Shown here one piece after another: positions 10,201 to 21,200 of a DNA stretch of 64,000 nucleotides. The notes under the pieces were generated by a model. That model was not told the DNA's origin and did not search any database. It was given only the letters and a program-made list of their open reading frames with translations. The translations under genes were made by a program, and so were the position numbers. Origin of the DNA: Rhizophagus irregularis (lineage: Eukaryota; Glomeromycota; Glomeromycetes; Glomerales; Glomeraceae); assembly GCF_026210795.1 (NCBI RefSeq), contig NC_089451.1, forward strand, positions 2,960,001 through 3,024,000, written 5' to 3'. Numbering within the stretch: position 1 is the first letter of the stretch; each line of letters starts with the position of its first letter.

Positions 10201-11900
10201 TTAATATTTCATGTTGACATTGTATGGCAAATTCTTGATATTCTTGCATTTCATCTTCAAAATCCAAATAGTCAACATAACAATTTTCACGTTGACTCCA
10301 AAGAAGACCTATAATTTCAAATAATTTATTTCAAAGTTAGTTATATGTATTTGTTTAAAAACAGTTAAAAATAAATAAATAACCTTTTTGAATTTTAAAT
10401 GAATCATGTGAAAAAAACCCTATTCATCCATATCCCCAAACTTTATTTGTTGTTAAACTTGCTAACATTTGATGAGCAATTTTGTCTTGCCATCCCGAAC
10501 ATTGTTCATTTTCATTTATGTAACTTTTAAGTGTGGAGATTGATGGTAAACGCATAATTGTTTTCATTGCATTATAAGCCGCATATCCAGATTTACTATA
10601 TACAGATATAGCCCAGCGCAAAAACCTGCAATAAAGAAATATTAAATTTTTTTTTTGCAAATGAATTACCATTATTTGTTTTACTTACATTGGATGATAT
10701 CTTGTTCCATTCAGCTTTTTTGCTTGAATGTGAATAAGTTCTTGAAAAATAGGATGCAAGTTTGAAATATCTACATTTTTGCTAGCAATATTTTCAGAAA
10801 CAGTATGAACAACATTTGCAATTTTAGTTGACACTTGTATTTCTTCTTTTTCTATTTTTTCTTGCAATCGTTCTTTTATATTTGAGATTGTTTCATTTTT
10901 CAATTTAATAATTTTTCGTTGTTCATTAACTTTTTCTGCAAGAACATCTTTAGATGCATGTATGACTTTCACAGAATTTATGCCAGCCAAATATCTTTGA
11001 CGAATTTGCTGCATTGTTTTTTGTAATTTTTTCACAAGTATGCAGTCTATACGTCGGTATGCTTCACCTGGTTGACCTTGTTTTTCCAAAAAAGCAAAAG
11101 GAACGTGCTCTTTATTGGTAGTTTGTGCATTATTAATAAGCTGAGTTCCTCGAATGTATACTACATCACTAAAACCTTAAATTTCAAAATATTTGTTTAA
11201 AAAAATATATATACATATATAAAATTATATAGTAATAACTTTTAAATTACCATTAGTGTTTTGTCCATAACAAATTCTAAGAGAAAAAATATATTGTGTA
11301 AGGATTTTTATTTCGTCAAGAGATCTTTTCATTGGTTTGGCAGGAAAAGGAAGATGTGCTTCTTGTAATATTTTATCAAAAACACAAACTTCATATCCAA
11401 GTAAAACACCTTTAGCTATAATTATCATTTTCTTCTCTAATTGTCCCTCTCTTCCAAAAAAACGAAACTCAAGACCATCAGTAATTTTTTGTACTATAGT
11501 TCCCGAAAATATTCCCTCTAGAAAAATCTTTTTTTGAATTAACAAAAAAATTTCCTAAAGACTTGTATACGTAGATGTTTTCCAGTATGAAGAATAATTT
11601 GATTCACCAAGAATTGATGCAATTGATGGGCTATTAGGATTTGGTTCCAAAAAAATAGTTGCAAAGCTGACCTATGTCCTTTAAATAATCTTAAATTTTT
11701 TAGTGCAGTTATCCATTTAGAGAAAGTATCATACTTTCGATCATTCTTAACACTGTATATATAAGCTTTTTTTTCCTTTGCGTTGTAAACGGCCGAATAT
11801 CAAGCACGAAAAGATGATAAAATTCAACCGCCAAATGTAATTATCAAGTATTAAGAACGAACAAATTAATCGTGGATTGGTGTGGATGGATAAATAATTA
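7263..11900 (-). pseudogene. P-element-like transposase relic, multi-exon
   Basis: Splice sites can be followed on the minus strand: exons 11251 and upstream, 10689-11175, 10625-10384, 10308-9179, 9110-8657 and 8562-7263, with GTAAGT/GTATAT donors and TTGCAG/TATAG acceptors in matching phase. Motifs typical of P-type transposases are GIHTIGSICDGAGENRN in the RNase H-like region, DPTHVFKKLRNN, and RRISQDMLEELFGNIRELG near the C-terminus. The last exon encodes a 408-residue C-terminal region starting near IRLAQLSS. Lesions: in-frame TGA at 10424-10426 and at 9539-9541, both where Arg would fit, and a missing base in the T run at 8977-8983. The N-terminal exon region (11545-11900) is further eroded, and no THAP zinc finger can be read. 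The protein would have cut and joined element ends; it is very unlikely to be functional. Confidence 0.75.
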
Positions 11901-13444
11901 GCCGAAAAGGATAAACATTTAAGAAGAGTAATGATCTACATGATGTAATATTTATTGAATGATTGACAAAGAACCAATAGGATAAATAGAGTCGATCATT
12001 TGCGGCTTAGCGATCTTTAACAATAAGAATGATAAGAAAGAATAATTATAAGCCACAAAAGATAGATTATAAGCAAAACACATAAAGTAGATTAAAAGAA
12101 CATATAAAATAATGTCGGAAAGATTAAAGAATACAAAATAATATAAAAGATAATATGAAAAGAAAGTATAAAGATGGAATATAAAAGATAACATATTAAA
12201 AAGAACATATATAAAGATAACACAGCCACAAAGGATGGGTTATAAATTATTTCTTTACGATGTAATATTCGAATAATAGAAAAGATAATATATAAAATAA
12301 TATATAAGATAGCATATTAAAAGATAGTGTATTTAAAATATAGATAGTATATTAGAAAGATAGTTCAAAGATAATATATAAAGAACAGAAAAGATAGTAT
12401 ATAGATAGAATAGAAAGTAGCATAAAAATTGTATATATAGAGAACGGAATTCAAGGTAATTCCATAGTTCGCATCCACAGAACTCAATAAAATATAAGTT
12501 TTATTTTTTAATTATTAATGAAGTTTAATATTAATTAAAGGTAATAGGTTCGCCCTAAACTTTAATTAATGTTTGATTAATTAATTTTAATTAATGAAAA
12601 TTTAAGATGAATTAAATATATACCTTTGGAAGATAATAATTCGTAGCGAGAGCTATCGCAGTTTGAAATCGAAAGTGGATATAAATTGAGAAAAATTCAG
12701 AGAAGTTAATTTTATTTTATACCGTTCAACGCTTTATATTACTAACGCTATTTATTTTGTGAACCAAGAATGTTGTTGTATATTGTTCGCTGATGTTGTT
12801 GTTCGTTAATTATGTTTTGATCACGTGTTTGTTCGTTTGATTGCTCGTTCGTTCGTTTGTTTGTTCGCTCATTCGTTCGTTCGACCATGAGAATGCCCGT
12901 TCGATGTGGCAACCTTGTAAATTGATGACAGGGGGAATTGGGGGATCTCAGCGTCAAACATTATCACGCCCTCAAAGTATTTATCCAATGCCGGGAAAAA
13001 ATAAACTGTTTTTCCTTTGAGATCAGGCCTGATATGCACAAGTTCTTGCAGTGTTTCTATCTTTTTTTGCTTTTTTACTGGTGGGGAATCACTGGTACCC
13101 TTAAAAGATCATTTTTCTTGATTCTGTTAGTCATAGAAATATAAAAATATTACAATTTATTTCAAAAAAAAATAGTAACAGCGTTAGTTTCTTTTTGCAA
13201 TTCACCATTTCTCCAAGTTATCTCTAATATTTGTCTAATTAAAAGGTATCTAGTTCACTGATCCAGTTTTTTTAAAGAACTAAAAGACGAACTGCAATAA
13301 AATTTATACTGGAGATAGTCACGCGTTACATTGTTTTCGGGGTGGTTTTTTTTTGAATAATCATTAATTGGTATTCGTGGCTTTTACTTAAGTAAAGTAG
13401 CGTTTTACAAAGATTATCATATAATTTTATATGTTTTTCATATG
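11901..13444. other. Non-coding right arm of P-type element
   Basis: A/T-rich sequence with degenerate AGATAATATA-type repetition at about 12050-12440, a GTTC/GTTT microsatellite at 12827-12883, and AATTAATTAA-rich sequence at 12540-12620. No supported gene. The short frames here, including one across the microsatellite, look accidental. Confidence 0.5.
12827..12883. repeat. GTTC/GTTT tetranucleotide microsatellite
   Basis: Interrupted runs of GTTC with GTTT and GCTC variants over about 57 bases. Confidence 0.8.
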
Positions 13445-13481
13445 AGGCTTCAGTTCTGTCCGATCACTGATCAGCCTGTGT
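13445..13481 (-). repeat. Right inverted end of P-type element
   Basis: Exact reverse complement of 6340-6376. It is followed by unrelated sequence starting AACCTTGAG. Confidence 0.85.
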
Positions 13482-13539
13482 AACCTTGAGTTGGCCCCCC
13501 CGTTTATTTACCTATCCCCTAGGAATTACCAAAAGGCAA

Positions 13540-13717
13540 GTTTTGTGGGCGCGGTTTGTGTCGATCTTTCCATATAAGGAACAAGTGACATTTAAGTGTC
13601 ACTGATCACGTGCAGCCACGAGTTCAAAAACATTAAGTATCTGAGGGACTTAGTTTTTTTTTAGTGTCAAAAATTTATTTGTCACCCCCGTGACACAAAA
13701 AACCGCGCCCACAAAAC
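13540..13717. mobile_element. MITE with shared core but different ends
   Basis: Inverted ends GTTTTGTGGGCGCGGTTT... (13540 onward) and ...CCGCGCCCACAAAAC (to 13717) enclose GTGACATTTAAGTGTCAC, a CACGTG, ATCTGAGGGACTTAG plus a T run, and TTATTTGTCAC. These inner words match the MITE at 6388-6838, but the ends do not. No convincing target duplication was found. No ORF. Confidence 0.65.
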
Positions 13718-15302
13718 CGGGGTGCAAGGCCAAACGGGTATGACGTCATTTCAGAGAGAAATTTTTTTTTTTTTATATAGCCATCTTTTTTTTTCTTCGT
13801 GTAAATATTTTTGGATTGTTGGGTTATTTATTGGTTTTTTTTTTTCAGGTTAGTCTAGCTTTGCTCTAAATGGTAAACTGTAGATTTGGTTGAGGGTGTC
13901 TTTTAGATTTAGTGAACGCCAGTTGGGACTGGCTTAGGTCGAGACCTTTTTGTCAAGCGGGATCTATCCATGACGTTTCTGTGGTTTTAAGGGATTAGCC
14001 TTTTTTTTCACTTTTTTTTTTGTATATATAGATTTAGATGGCGTCTGGTGTAAACTAGTTTAGTTTTTGCGTAGTATAGTAGCGTAGTTTAGAGAAAACA
14101 ATATTAATTTTTAGTCAAACACAATTAGTTAAACTTTAAATTAGAATTCTTGATCCGAATACTTAGAGCTAAGAAAGATAAACTTTCTACACCCTATAAC
14201 TAAGTGCTTTTAATGTAATTATACGATCCTATTTGGATCCAGATAATTCAATAAAGTGCGTTACTATTTTTTTTTTTAAAAAAAAAAAAAAAAAATACCG
14301 AAACGGTTGTACAATGGATTTCTTGGTTACAAATTCTCAACCTCGAGACTGTGTCACTGTGACCCATGGGTCACAATTGCCTTATGTCGAAAAATACAGA
14401 ACTGCGCATATACTGTACACGTAGTACAAAAATTGAATGAGCATCACAATCGTCACATCCTCTTTTTTACAAAAAATGTTTATTTAGAAATGGGAATATG
14501 GAATAATTATTGCAACGATTATTAAATTTCTGGCTTATTTATTGGTCGGAAACTGCTTCAAAAATTACGTATAGTTACCTAAATCATATGACACCTTAAA
14601 CATTTTTTCAGTGTTTCACTCGGTGTTATGCCTTATGATAATCTATATCGTAAACGACGAGTAAAAATAGTGAAATATGAGAACGTGACATGGGCATTTG
14701 TATTTCCGAGAGGATATGTATATGTTTTGGGAAGATGATTTTTATATGTAACACAAAACGAAACAGTATAGGGAATATTGCATTAAACGCAAATGGAAAT
14801 TTTTCGTTCATTTCTACTTTAATTATACTACTACAGATGAGATTTTAATAACTATTTTCCTTATGAAGTTAAATGTTTCCAGCTGTGGATACACAATTTA
14901 CAAAATAGGCTGGTAACATGCCTCGAGGTATTTTTGACATTAATGTATGCCCTGGTATAATTAATAAAGAAATGCATTGCAACTTTTTTTTTTAAAAAAA
15001 AAAATTTAACGTGATCGAATAATTATAAATATTACAAAATATATCTATAGGAGTCACTGCAAAAAAAAGTACGTATTTGATGTAATTTATTCTTATTTAT
15101 ATTTATCATATTTAATTTGTTTATTCCATTAAGAATATAAAATAAAAAATAAAAAATTCTATTAATAATTTTAATTAAATGCTTAATAGATATAACTTAT
15201 TATATTATAAATTCATATTTTCCTTAACTAAAAAAAATTTAAAAATTGAAATATTATATAAAGTAATCCCAAAAGTGAATATATATTATAATTATCATAC
15301 CT
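13718..15302. other. Intergenic region with LTR-like hints
   Basis: No supported gene. 13740-14270 is less A/T-rich and holds TATATAGATTTAGATGGCG and, near its end, AATAAAGTGCG before a T12A18 run. That is a loose resemblance to a promoter/poly(A) unit or a solo LTR, without recognisable ends. The rest is A/T-rich with another T/A palindrome near 14990. Confidence 0.3.
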
Positions 15303-15944
15303 TTATAAAAATTTTTTTAATAATTCTCTATTTCTATATTTATGTAAAAAAATTCTAGATTCCTTTTTAAAATCTCTTTTATGTTTTTTTGTTTCAATTT
15401 CTTTCTTATATTTTAATATTAAGTGATGATCTATAATATATTGTGGATGTTTAAATCTACAAAAATTTTTTTTACAATTAGCCCCATACCAACACATTCG
15501 ATCATCGGAAATTGGTAATTTTTTAATCATATCTTTATTACGTCTCTCTTTAAAAATGGTTTGTGAAAATTTTTCTGGTAAATCTTCGTTAATTATATTT
15601 GCTGTTATCGATGAAGTTTCCGTTTTCTCTTTTTCTTTAACTGGTGATCTATACTTGACTTGTTCATTATGTTTAAAAGAATGAGTTTTATATTGACAAA
15701 TATTTTTCATCAAATTATTTAATTGATTTCTTGCATCATTAATTTTATTTTCAAATGGAGGATTTTCTTTTTTCTTATTAATATAAATTTTAATTTGTGC
15801 AGGATTTATTTTTGTATCAATATAAATATAGGTACCAGTTTTTTCTGAAATGGGTTTTAGGTTACGTCCTTCACGACCAATTAATTTACCGATCTCAACA
15901 TTTTGAGGGATCGAAATTGATAATTTTTGAATTTGTTTTGACAT
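15303..15944 (-). CDS. KH-domain protein with CCCH zinc finger
   Basis: 213 residues, single exon. A KH-type RNA-binding core lies near the N-terminus: IGKLIGREGRNLKPI with the GxxG loop GREG at about 23-26, followed by ISEKTGTYIYID. A CCCH zinc finger, CWYGANCKKNFCRFKH (C-x5-C-x4-C-x3-H), sits at about 150-165. The C-terminus is Lys/Arg-rich. Known of the families: KH and CCCH domains both bind single-stranded RNA, so an RNA-binding regulatory role is likely; the target is unknown. Its paralogue lies 1.8 kb away on the same strand and lacks the finger. A TATAAATA box lies about 90 bases upstream of the ATG. The stop TAA is directly followed by AGGTATGA, so an alternative spliced ending cannot be excluded. 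Confidence 0.8.
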   Translation of the reverse strand: MSKQIQKLSISIPQNVEIGKLIGREGRNLKPISEKTGTYIYIDTKINPAQIKIYINKKKENPPFENKINDARNQLNNLMKNICQYKTHSFKHNEQVKYRSPVKEKEKTETSSITANIINEDLPEKFSQTIFKERRNKDMIKKLPISDDRMCWYGANCKKNFCRFKHPQYIIDHHLILKYKKEIETKKHKRDFKKESRIFLHKYRNRELLKKFL

Positions 15945-16030
15945 TTTGTAAAGAAAGTGAAAAGAAATTTAAAATTATTTTTTATTTTTTTTTTATCCAA
16001 CTATGTTAAAATAAAAAGTAACGAAGGGTA

Positions 16031-16038
16031 TATTTATA
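16031..16038 (-). promoter_or_regulatory. TATA box of KH-CCCH gene
   Basis: TATAAATA on the minus strand, about 87 bases upstream of the ATG at 15944. The same word sits at a similar distance before the second KH gene and the kinase gene at 34091. Confidence 0.5.
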
Positions 16039-17726
16039 ATGAAAATCATCTTTTCTTTTAACAAAAGCAAAAGTATATTATTTATTTATTTATTTATATT
16101 TATTTTGTATTTGTTTAAATTTTCAATTACGTATTAAATGTTATTGTAATGTTTATTGTTAAAAGATATTCAAATAACGGAGATCATTGTCCGAAAAGAA
16201 TGACGCGGGGACGATAAATGAATTACTTACTATATTCATACAACAAAAAGGAAATTCCATGAAACGATCTTCGAATTCTGTTTTGTGTAACATTGTCAAT
16301 TCACGAATAATTTTTTTTTTTAAAAAAAAAAGTAATAATTTATCTCTAAAATAACAAGGAATTATATTTCGAAATTTAATAATATTATTGCTATGATAAA
16401 ATCCAATTGTTGAATATTATTTGACGTATTTCTAAAGGATTAAATGTTTAAAATAAAAAAAAAGTAATTCACACTTAAAGGATCATCTAGAAGCTAATTA
16501 TTTGTTACACCTTCAGAAGATCATTGCTACGATTAAAGGATCATCCATTATTGAAGAATCTTCTAGAAGTTTAATCGGTACTACGGCTACTACGCTTTCA
16601 GAAATTAATTTTTCCGGAATCTAAATGTTAGTACCAGATGCTTAAAGAATAATCTAGTAACTTCACGTACTTAATAATTTCACTTACTTGAAAAATAACG
16701 TTCCAGAACGGAAATCTAATAATGAATCGGAATCACATTAATTAGAATATAAAAAAGAAAGCTCAGCGCAGGAATAATCATAAAAATTATATGTCATAGT
16801 AATTTTCGCATTTAGTTATACACTTTATACTGTATTGATTTTAGTATACCCTCGCCAGATTATGCAAGGATCACAGGAAAAAATTTTGCAGTGATTTGAA
16901 CGTCAACATAAAAAAAAAACTTGATGAAATTAATCAGATAATGCAAAGCCATTACCACCATCTCCGCTATACCCAACTATAACACATACATCCTAATGAT
17001 TTAAGTAGTAAGCTTTCAAAAAGACTTTGCTTCCACTTATATTTTAATATTAAATAATCACATGATTTCAAGCTTTCTCTCGCCAATTACGTGACCAGCA
17101 GACCAAACACTTGATATACCTATGTTTTATTTCTTAAAATGTGGGTATTAAGTTATATATTACTAGATAATGAAAACAATTTTTTTTTAACGTAAAAAAA
17201 TATATGAGACTCACGAAACAAAAAAATCAATATAATATAATACTTCTAAAGAAAGGAGATTTTAAGGAGCGGCTTTAACTACTTAGTGACGAAATTGAAT
17301 TTCGTTATGATGAAACATTTTTCTCAGTGAATACTAGAAAGAGTGACTAATTGATTTTTGATTTTTGAATACTAACCTATTTTGGTTAGGAATTCTTTTA
17401 TTTTTTTTTAAAAAAAAAAGTTTATATAAGGATATTTTCTATAACTAAAAAAAATGCATAAATAATAAATAATGAAGACTGAAATAAATGATAAAAAATA
17501 AATGCTTAATTGAGTGATAATAAAATGAAAAAAATTACATAATTGATAATTGATAATAAAAATTAAAAGAAAAAAAAAAAGGTTTAATTGGATTGATTGT
17601 GATTCATGTGGTTTACAGGAACGTTTCTTTTAACATTTTCCTTATTTCGTGACTAAACATTTATCGGAGGAGAATGAAGAATATTTTATATTAATAAAAA
17701 AATCATCAAATAAAATGTTAACAAAT
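16039..17726. other. Intergenic region
   Basis: A/T-rich with T(n)A(n) palindromes near 16312 and 17400 and loosely repeated AGGATCAT/TCTAGAAG words at 16470-16700. No gene seen. Confidence 0.4.
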
Positions 17727-18191
17727 TCATAAATTTTTGAAATATCTTACTTGTCGTGTTTTGGTCGTATGCGGCATTTTTCGTTTAAACTTTTTTCTTT
17801 TTTCCTTCGGATCGTTATCTTTATGATTTCTTGGTGTTGCTTGTTGATGGTTACCATTATCTGAAATTCTAACATTTTTTTCCTCTTTTTCTATATCTTT
17901 TCTTCGATTTCTTGTCTCAATATCTTCTAGTAACTTGTCAATTTGAAATTTTGCTTCGTCGATCCTCTTCCCAGGAGAACTATTTCCAACTCTACCTTTA
18001 ATTATTTTAATTCCAATCTGTGCTGGATTTGTGTTGTCGATCACATGTATATGTGTACCAGTCTTTTCAGCAATGGGTTTTAGGTTACGTCCTTTACGAC
18101 CAATTAATTTACCAATTTCGATATGTTTAGAAATTTCAATAGTGGTCGAAACGACTGAATATCTGATGGAATTTTGCCTTTGCGTTTCCAT
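17727..18191 (-). CDS. KH-domain protein (possible further exon)
   Basis: A 154-residue reading frame starting METQRQ. The KH core IGKLIGRKGRNLKPIAEKTG closely matches the neighbouring KH-CCCH gene, as does the following NPAQIGIKI strand. The last half is charged, with RKKFKRKMP. The frame ends eight codons after CGACAAGTAAGATATTTC. GTAAGA is a good donor, so the real protein may splice out at about 17745 and continue. An acceptor such as ATGTTTAG near 17660 is possible but unproven. A TATAAATA box lies about 100 bases upstream. RNA binding is inferred from the KH fold; no zinc finger is visible in this exon. The two genes are probably a local duplication. Confidence 0.7.
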   Translation of the reverse strand: METQRQNSIRYSVVSTTIEISKHIEIGKLIGRKGRNLKPIAEKTGTHIHVIDNTNPAQIGIKIIKGRVGNSSPGKRIDEAKFQIDKLLEDIETRNRRKDIEKEEKNVRISDNGNHQQATPRNHKDNDPKEKRKKFKRKMPHTTKTRQVRYFKNL

Positions 18192-18289
18192 TTTGAGAAG
18201 GATTTAGATGATTTATTATTATTATTTAAGAAGGAAAAAATATTTTAATTTTTTTTTTTTTTGAAAAATTCGAACTCGAAAAAGGGGAG

Positions 18290-18297
18290 TATTTATA
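18290..18297 (-). promoter_or_regulatory. TATA box of KH gene
   Basis: TATAAATA on the minus strand about 100 bases before the ATG at 18191, like the neighbouring KH gene. Confidence 0.5.
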
Positions 18298-21200
18298 ATT
18301 AATTTAGCAGATATCTCAAAATACAAACAAAACCATTTTATTAAAAGTTTTAATATTATTTTTTTCAACAAAAACATTGTTTTTTATTAACAAAAAACTA
18401 AATGATTTTCACAATAACCGGGAGAAACTACTTTTTAAAATAGTAGACTTTTAAACATGAAAATAATTTTTATATATATTTATATTATTTGTTATTGAAG
18501 GATTTTCATGTGATTGATGAGCGAGACTATCACAATAGGGGTATGGCTGGATACTTTTGTCCGGATCATCGTGTCTTGCGGCGTAAATTACCTTATTCAT
18601 TAACAAATACAAATGTTTTGTTACCAAAAAAGATAATTTAATTTTCTCATTTTGTACTGCGTTAAAAATAATAATTATTACCCGTTTTCAAAATAGTTGC
18701 ATGTTGTAAGGTATGAGCCCGTAATAAGTCACGTTTTCCATCTCATCCTTGACAAAATAATTCTTTATTCATAACAATAAAATATACATAATTACTAATT
18801 AATATCCCGAGTTCACGCTTAGTTCTAATAAAATATAAAGAAATTAAAATAAACTAATAAAAATATAACTCCTTCTTCCAAATATCTCAATATCACTAAT
18901 AAATTCTTATTATCCTAACGTTTGAATTCCAAACTTCGATAGTTTCCCCTAAGTAAATAATAATTCTCATTTCATACTTATTAATAAATTTTCAATACCT
19001 CATCGGAACAAAATAAAATTTTTAATAAAATATTATCAAATTTCCCACTTACTAATATTTATCAATTATTTAATTATTCTCATACATTCTATATAGTTTC
19101 CTGAATATAAAATTATCTTCTCATTGTTAATGTTAATTCTTAAATTCTTAAATTCCAATGTCATTATCTGTTATCACAATGATCATCATTCCGTAGTTCA
19201 TATTTCCATTGATCTACATTTCTTTCCTTTGTGATAATCATACTGATCCTTTTCAATATTACTAATCCAAATAAATATACAAATGAATAGACCAAAATAA
19301 TTCGTAAACAAACACATATGATAGTTTAACGTCATTCCGGCCGCAGAAAATAAAATAAAATTTAAGTATCTAAACTAAATATAATACTGCGGCCCATACT
19401 TAATAAATTCACTAGGTAAATTCCATGTCGAATATCGATCACGTAAGGCGGGAACCGAAAAACAATATAAACAATAATATACAGTATTTATATATATAAT
19501 AATTATAAAAAAAATATAGTATAGATTATAAAGGAAAATTAAAAATATTTGAAAAAATTTTTGATTTTAGAAAAAATCAAACCCGAAAAAGGAAAGGTTG
19601 AAGAAGAAAAAAGTCGTTTAAAAGAAAAAGGAAAAAAAAAATAGTTTTAAAAAAAACTTTTTTTTTTATTTTTTTTTTAACCAATTTTTTTTTTAATATT
19701 TTTTTTCGGTTTTTTTTTAAAGATCGGAAGAGGAAATTCATACAAACCAATATCGATATATTTGTCAAAATCTCATTAACCGGAATTGGATTAGTCACAC
19801 AAATGGCCATTTGAACTTACAACTTATCACGTGTTCCACTTTACACAATTCACGAAATCTATTCTAAACGTCAGAAGAATTTTTTAATTATATAAATGAG
19901 TATTTTTTTAACATCACATTTTATGTTATTTTGTTATCTCCGAATATGATTTATTCTTAGATTCTCATAACGTAAATGTTAAGTCCACTTGATGGAATTT
20001 TTTTTACTAAAGTAAAAAGAAATTTAACTATTAAAGGATTCATCACTTGCAGTGCCAATAATGAAAATCGAAGTTAACCTTCAAAAATGTACCCGTTAAT
20101 TTTGATTATTTTTAATGTTACTCATGATTTTAGACTTCATCTTTTAATTTTGGTAGAAAAAGTATGTGCTCGTGTATTTTTATTATGTACATTACTTCAG
20201 TGTCTTTCTGTCCCGCGCGCTTATCGACCAATTAGATATTGTTTTTAGCTTGGGCTTTCATGTACACAAAATTTTGCAAATTTAAAATAATCTCTTTATT
20301 ATAGATACAGCTCTGCAGTATAGTTTTGGAAATGGCGACACTATATCTAAAATTCAAATTTAACAATCTTATCCAGTAGTATTCACACTAAACCTCCCAA
20401 TGTCAAAGTTTCTTCAAGCAAATATGGCTTACAGTACCTATTAGGGATTGGAAAGTGTTTATTAACGAAATATATAGTATGTAAGATTAGTTGTCATATT
20501 GGATTCATGGAAAAAGATGTCAAATTTAATATTAAAAAAAAAAAAGAATATCCAAGGAAAGTGCAGTGTTATAATATGCCGTAATGTTACCTCTTTAATT
20601 CATCCTTTTTTTCAGTTGTAAAGAATTTACAGAGAAAGAGTATTAAACCAATAATTTCATCAAAGAACAATATATACTGTGTATTCGCGAAAAATAGCTT
20701 CCAGTTATACACCATGAAAAAAGAGATGTTTCTACAAGAGAATGAGGGATAATGAAAATGATATGCTTAAGATAAGCAAAAGTAATAATAAATAAAAAAA
20801 AATTATAATGATAGATGATAGATGATCTAATCGTTGATGACTTTATGAAAGAACATTATATTTATAATAGAATTTATACTTAAAAGAAACAGAAATTATG
20901 AAAGAAGTTTGCGAGTGTAAATCTTCGCAATTTTCGCAGCAATTAGAGTATTTATCATCTGCCGGACTTTTTTCGGTATCAAGGTTCAAAATTTGTCATA
21001 AATTTAGTAATAAGGGACAATAGAATCACCTTTATTCCAATCCAAAGGTATTAATGAAAGTTTGGACGTATGCCCTTATATTTTGATTGTACGTACGCTT
21101 ACAAATCTAATAAATATTATAATAGTACGTACAAAAATTTAAACTATTTTTGTACAACTTTAAATTTTGTACAACTTTGAATTTTTCGTACACCTCCAAG

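Larger units (their letters stand above)
6340..13481 (-). mobile_element. P/THAP-type DNA transposon, decayed
   Basis: A 7.1-kb element bounded by perfect 37-bp inverted ends at 6340-6376 and 13445-13481, beginning CACAGGCTGATCAGTGATC. Between them on the minus strand lies a multi-exon P-type transposase relic. No matching 8-bp target duplication flanks the ends (CCTGACGA against TAACCTTG). The element may therefore have been rearranged, or its insertion site recombined with the abutting helicase element. The left end carries two nested MITEs. The right 1.5 kb is A/T-rich non-coding DNA. The superfamily is assigned from transposase motifs, not from end structure. Confidence 0.75.

Noticed and set aside
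12748-12957. Protein rich in NERTNERTN repeats
   Set aside because: It is the translation of the GTTC/GTTT microsatellite.
6333-13488. 8-bp target duplication for the P-type element
   Set aside because: CCTGACGA and TAACCTTG do not match, and shifting the border by one base does not help.
13520-13740. 9-bp target duplication for the MITE at 13540
   Set aside because: Only partial words (AAGGC, CCAAA) recur, and none sits at equal distance from both ends.
13740-14300. Solo LTR
   Set aside because: TATA-like and AATAAA-like words are present, but no TG...CA ends, no target duplication and no second copy in the window.
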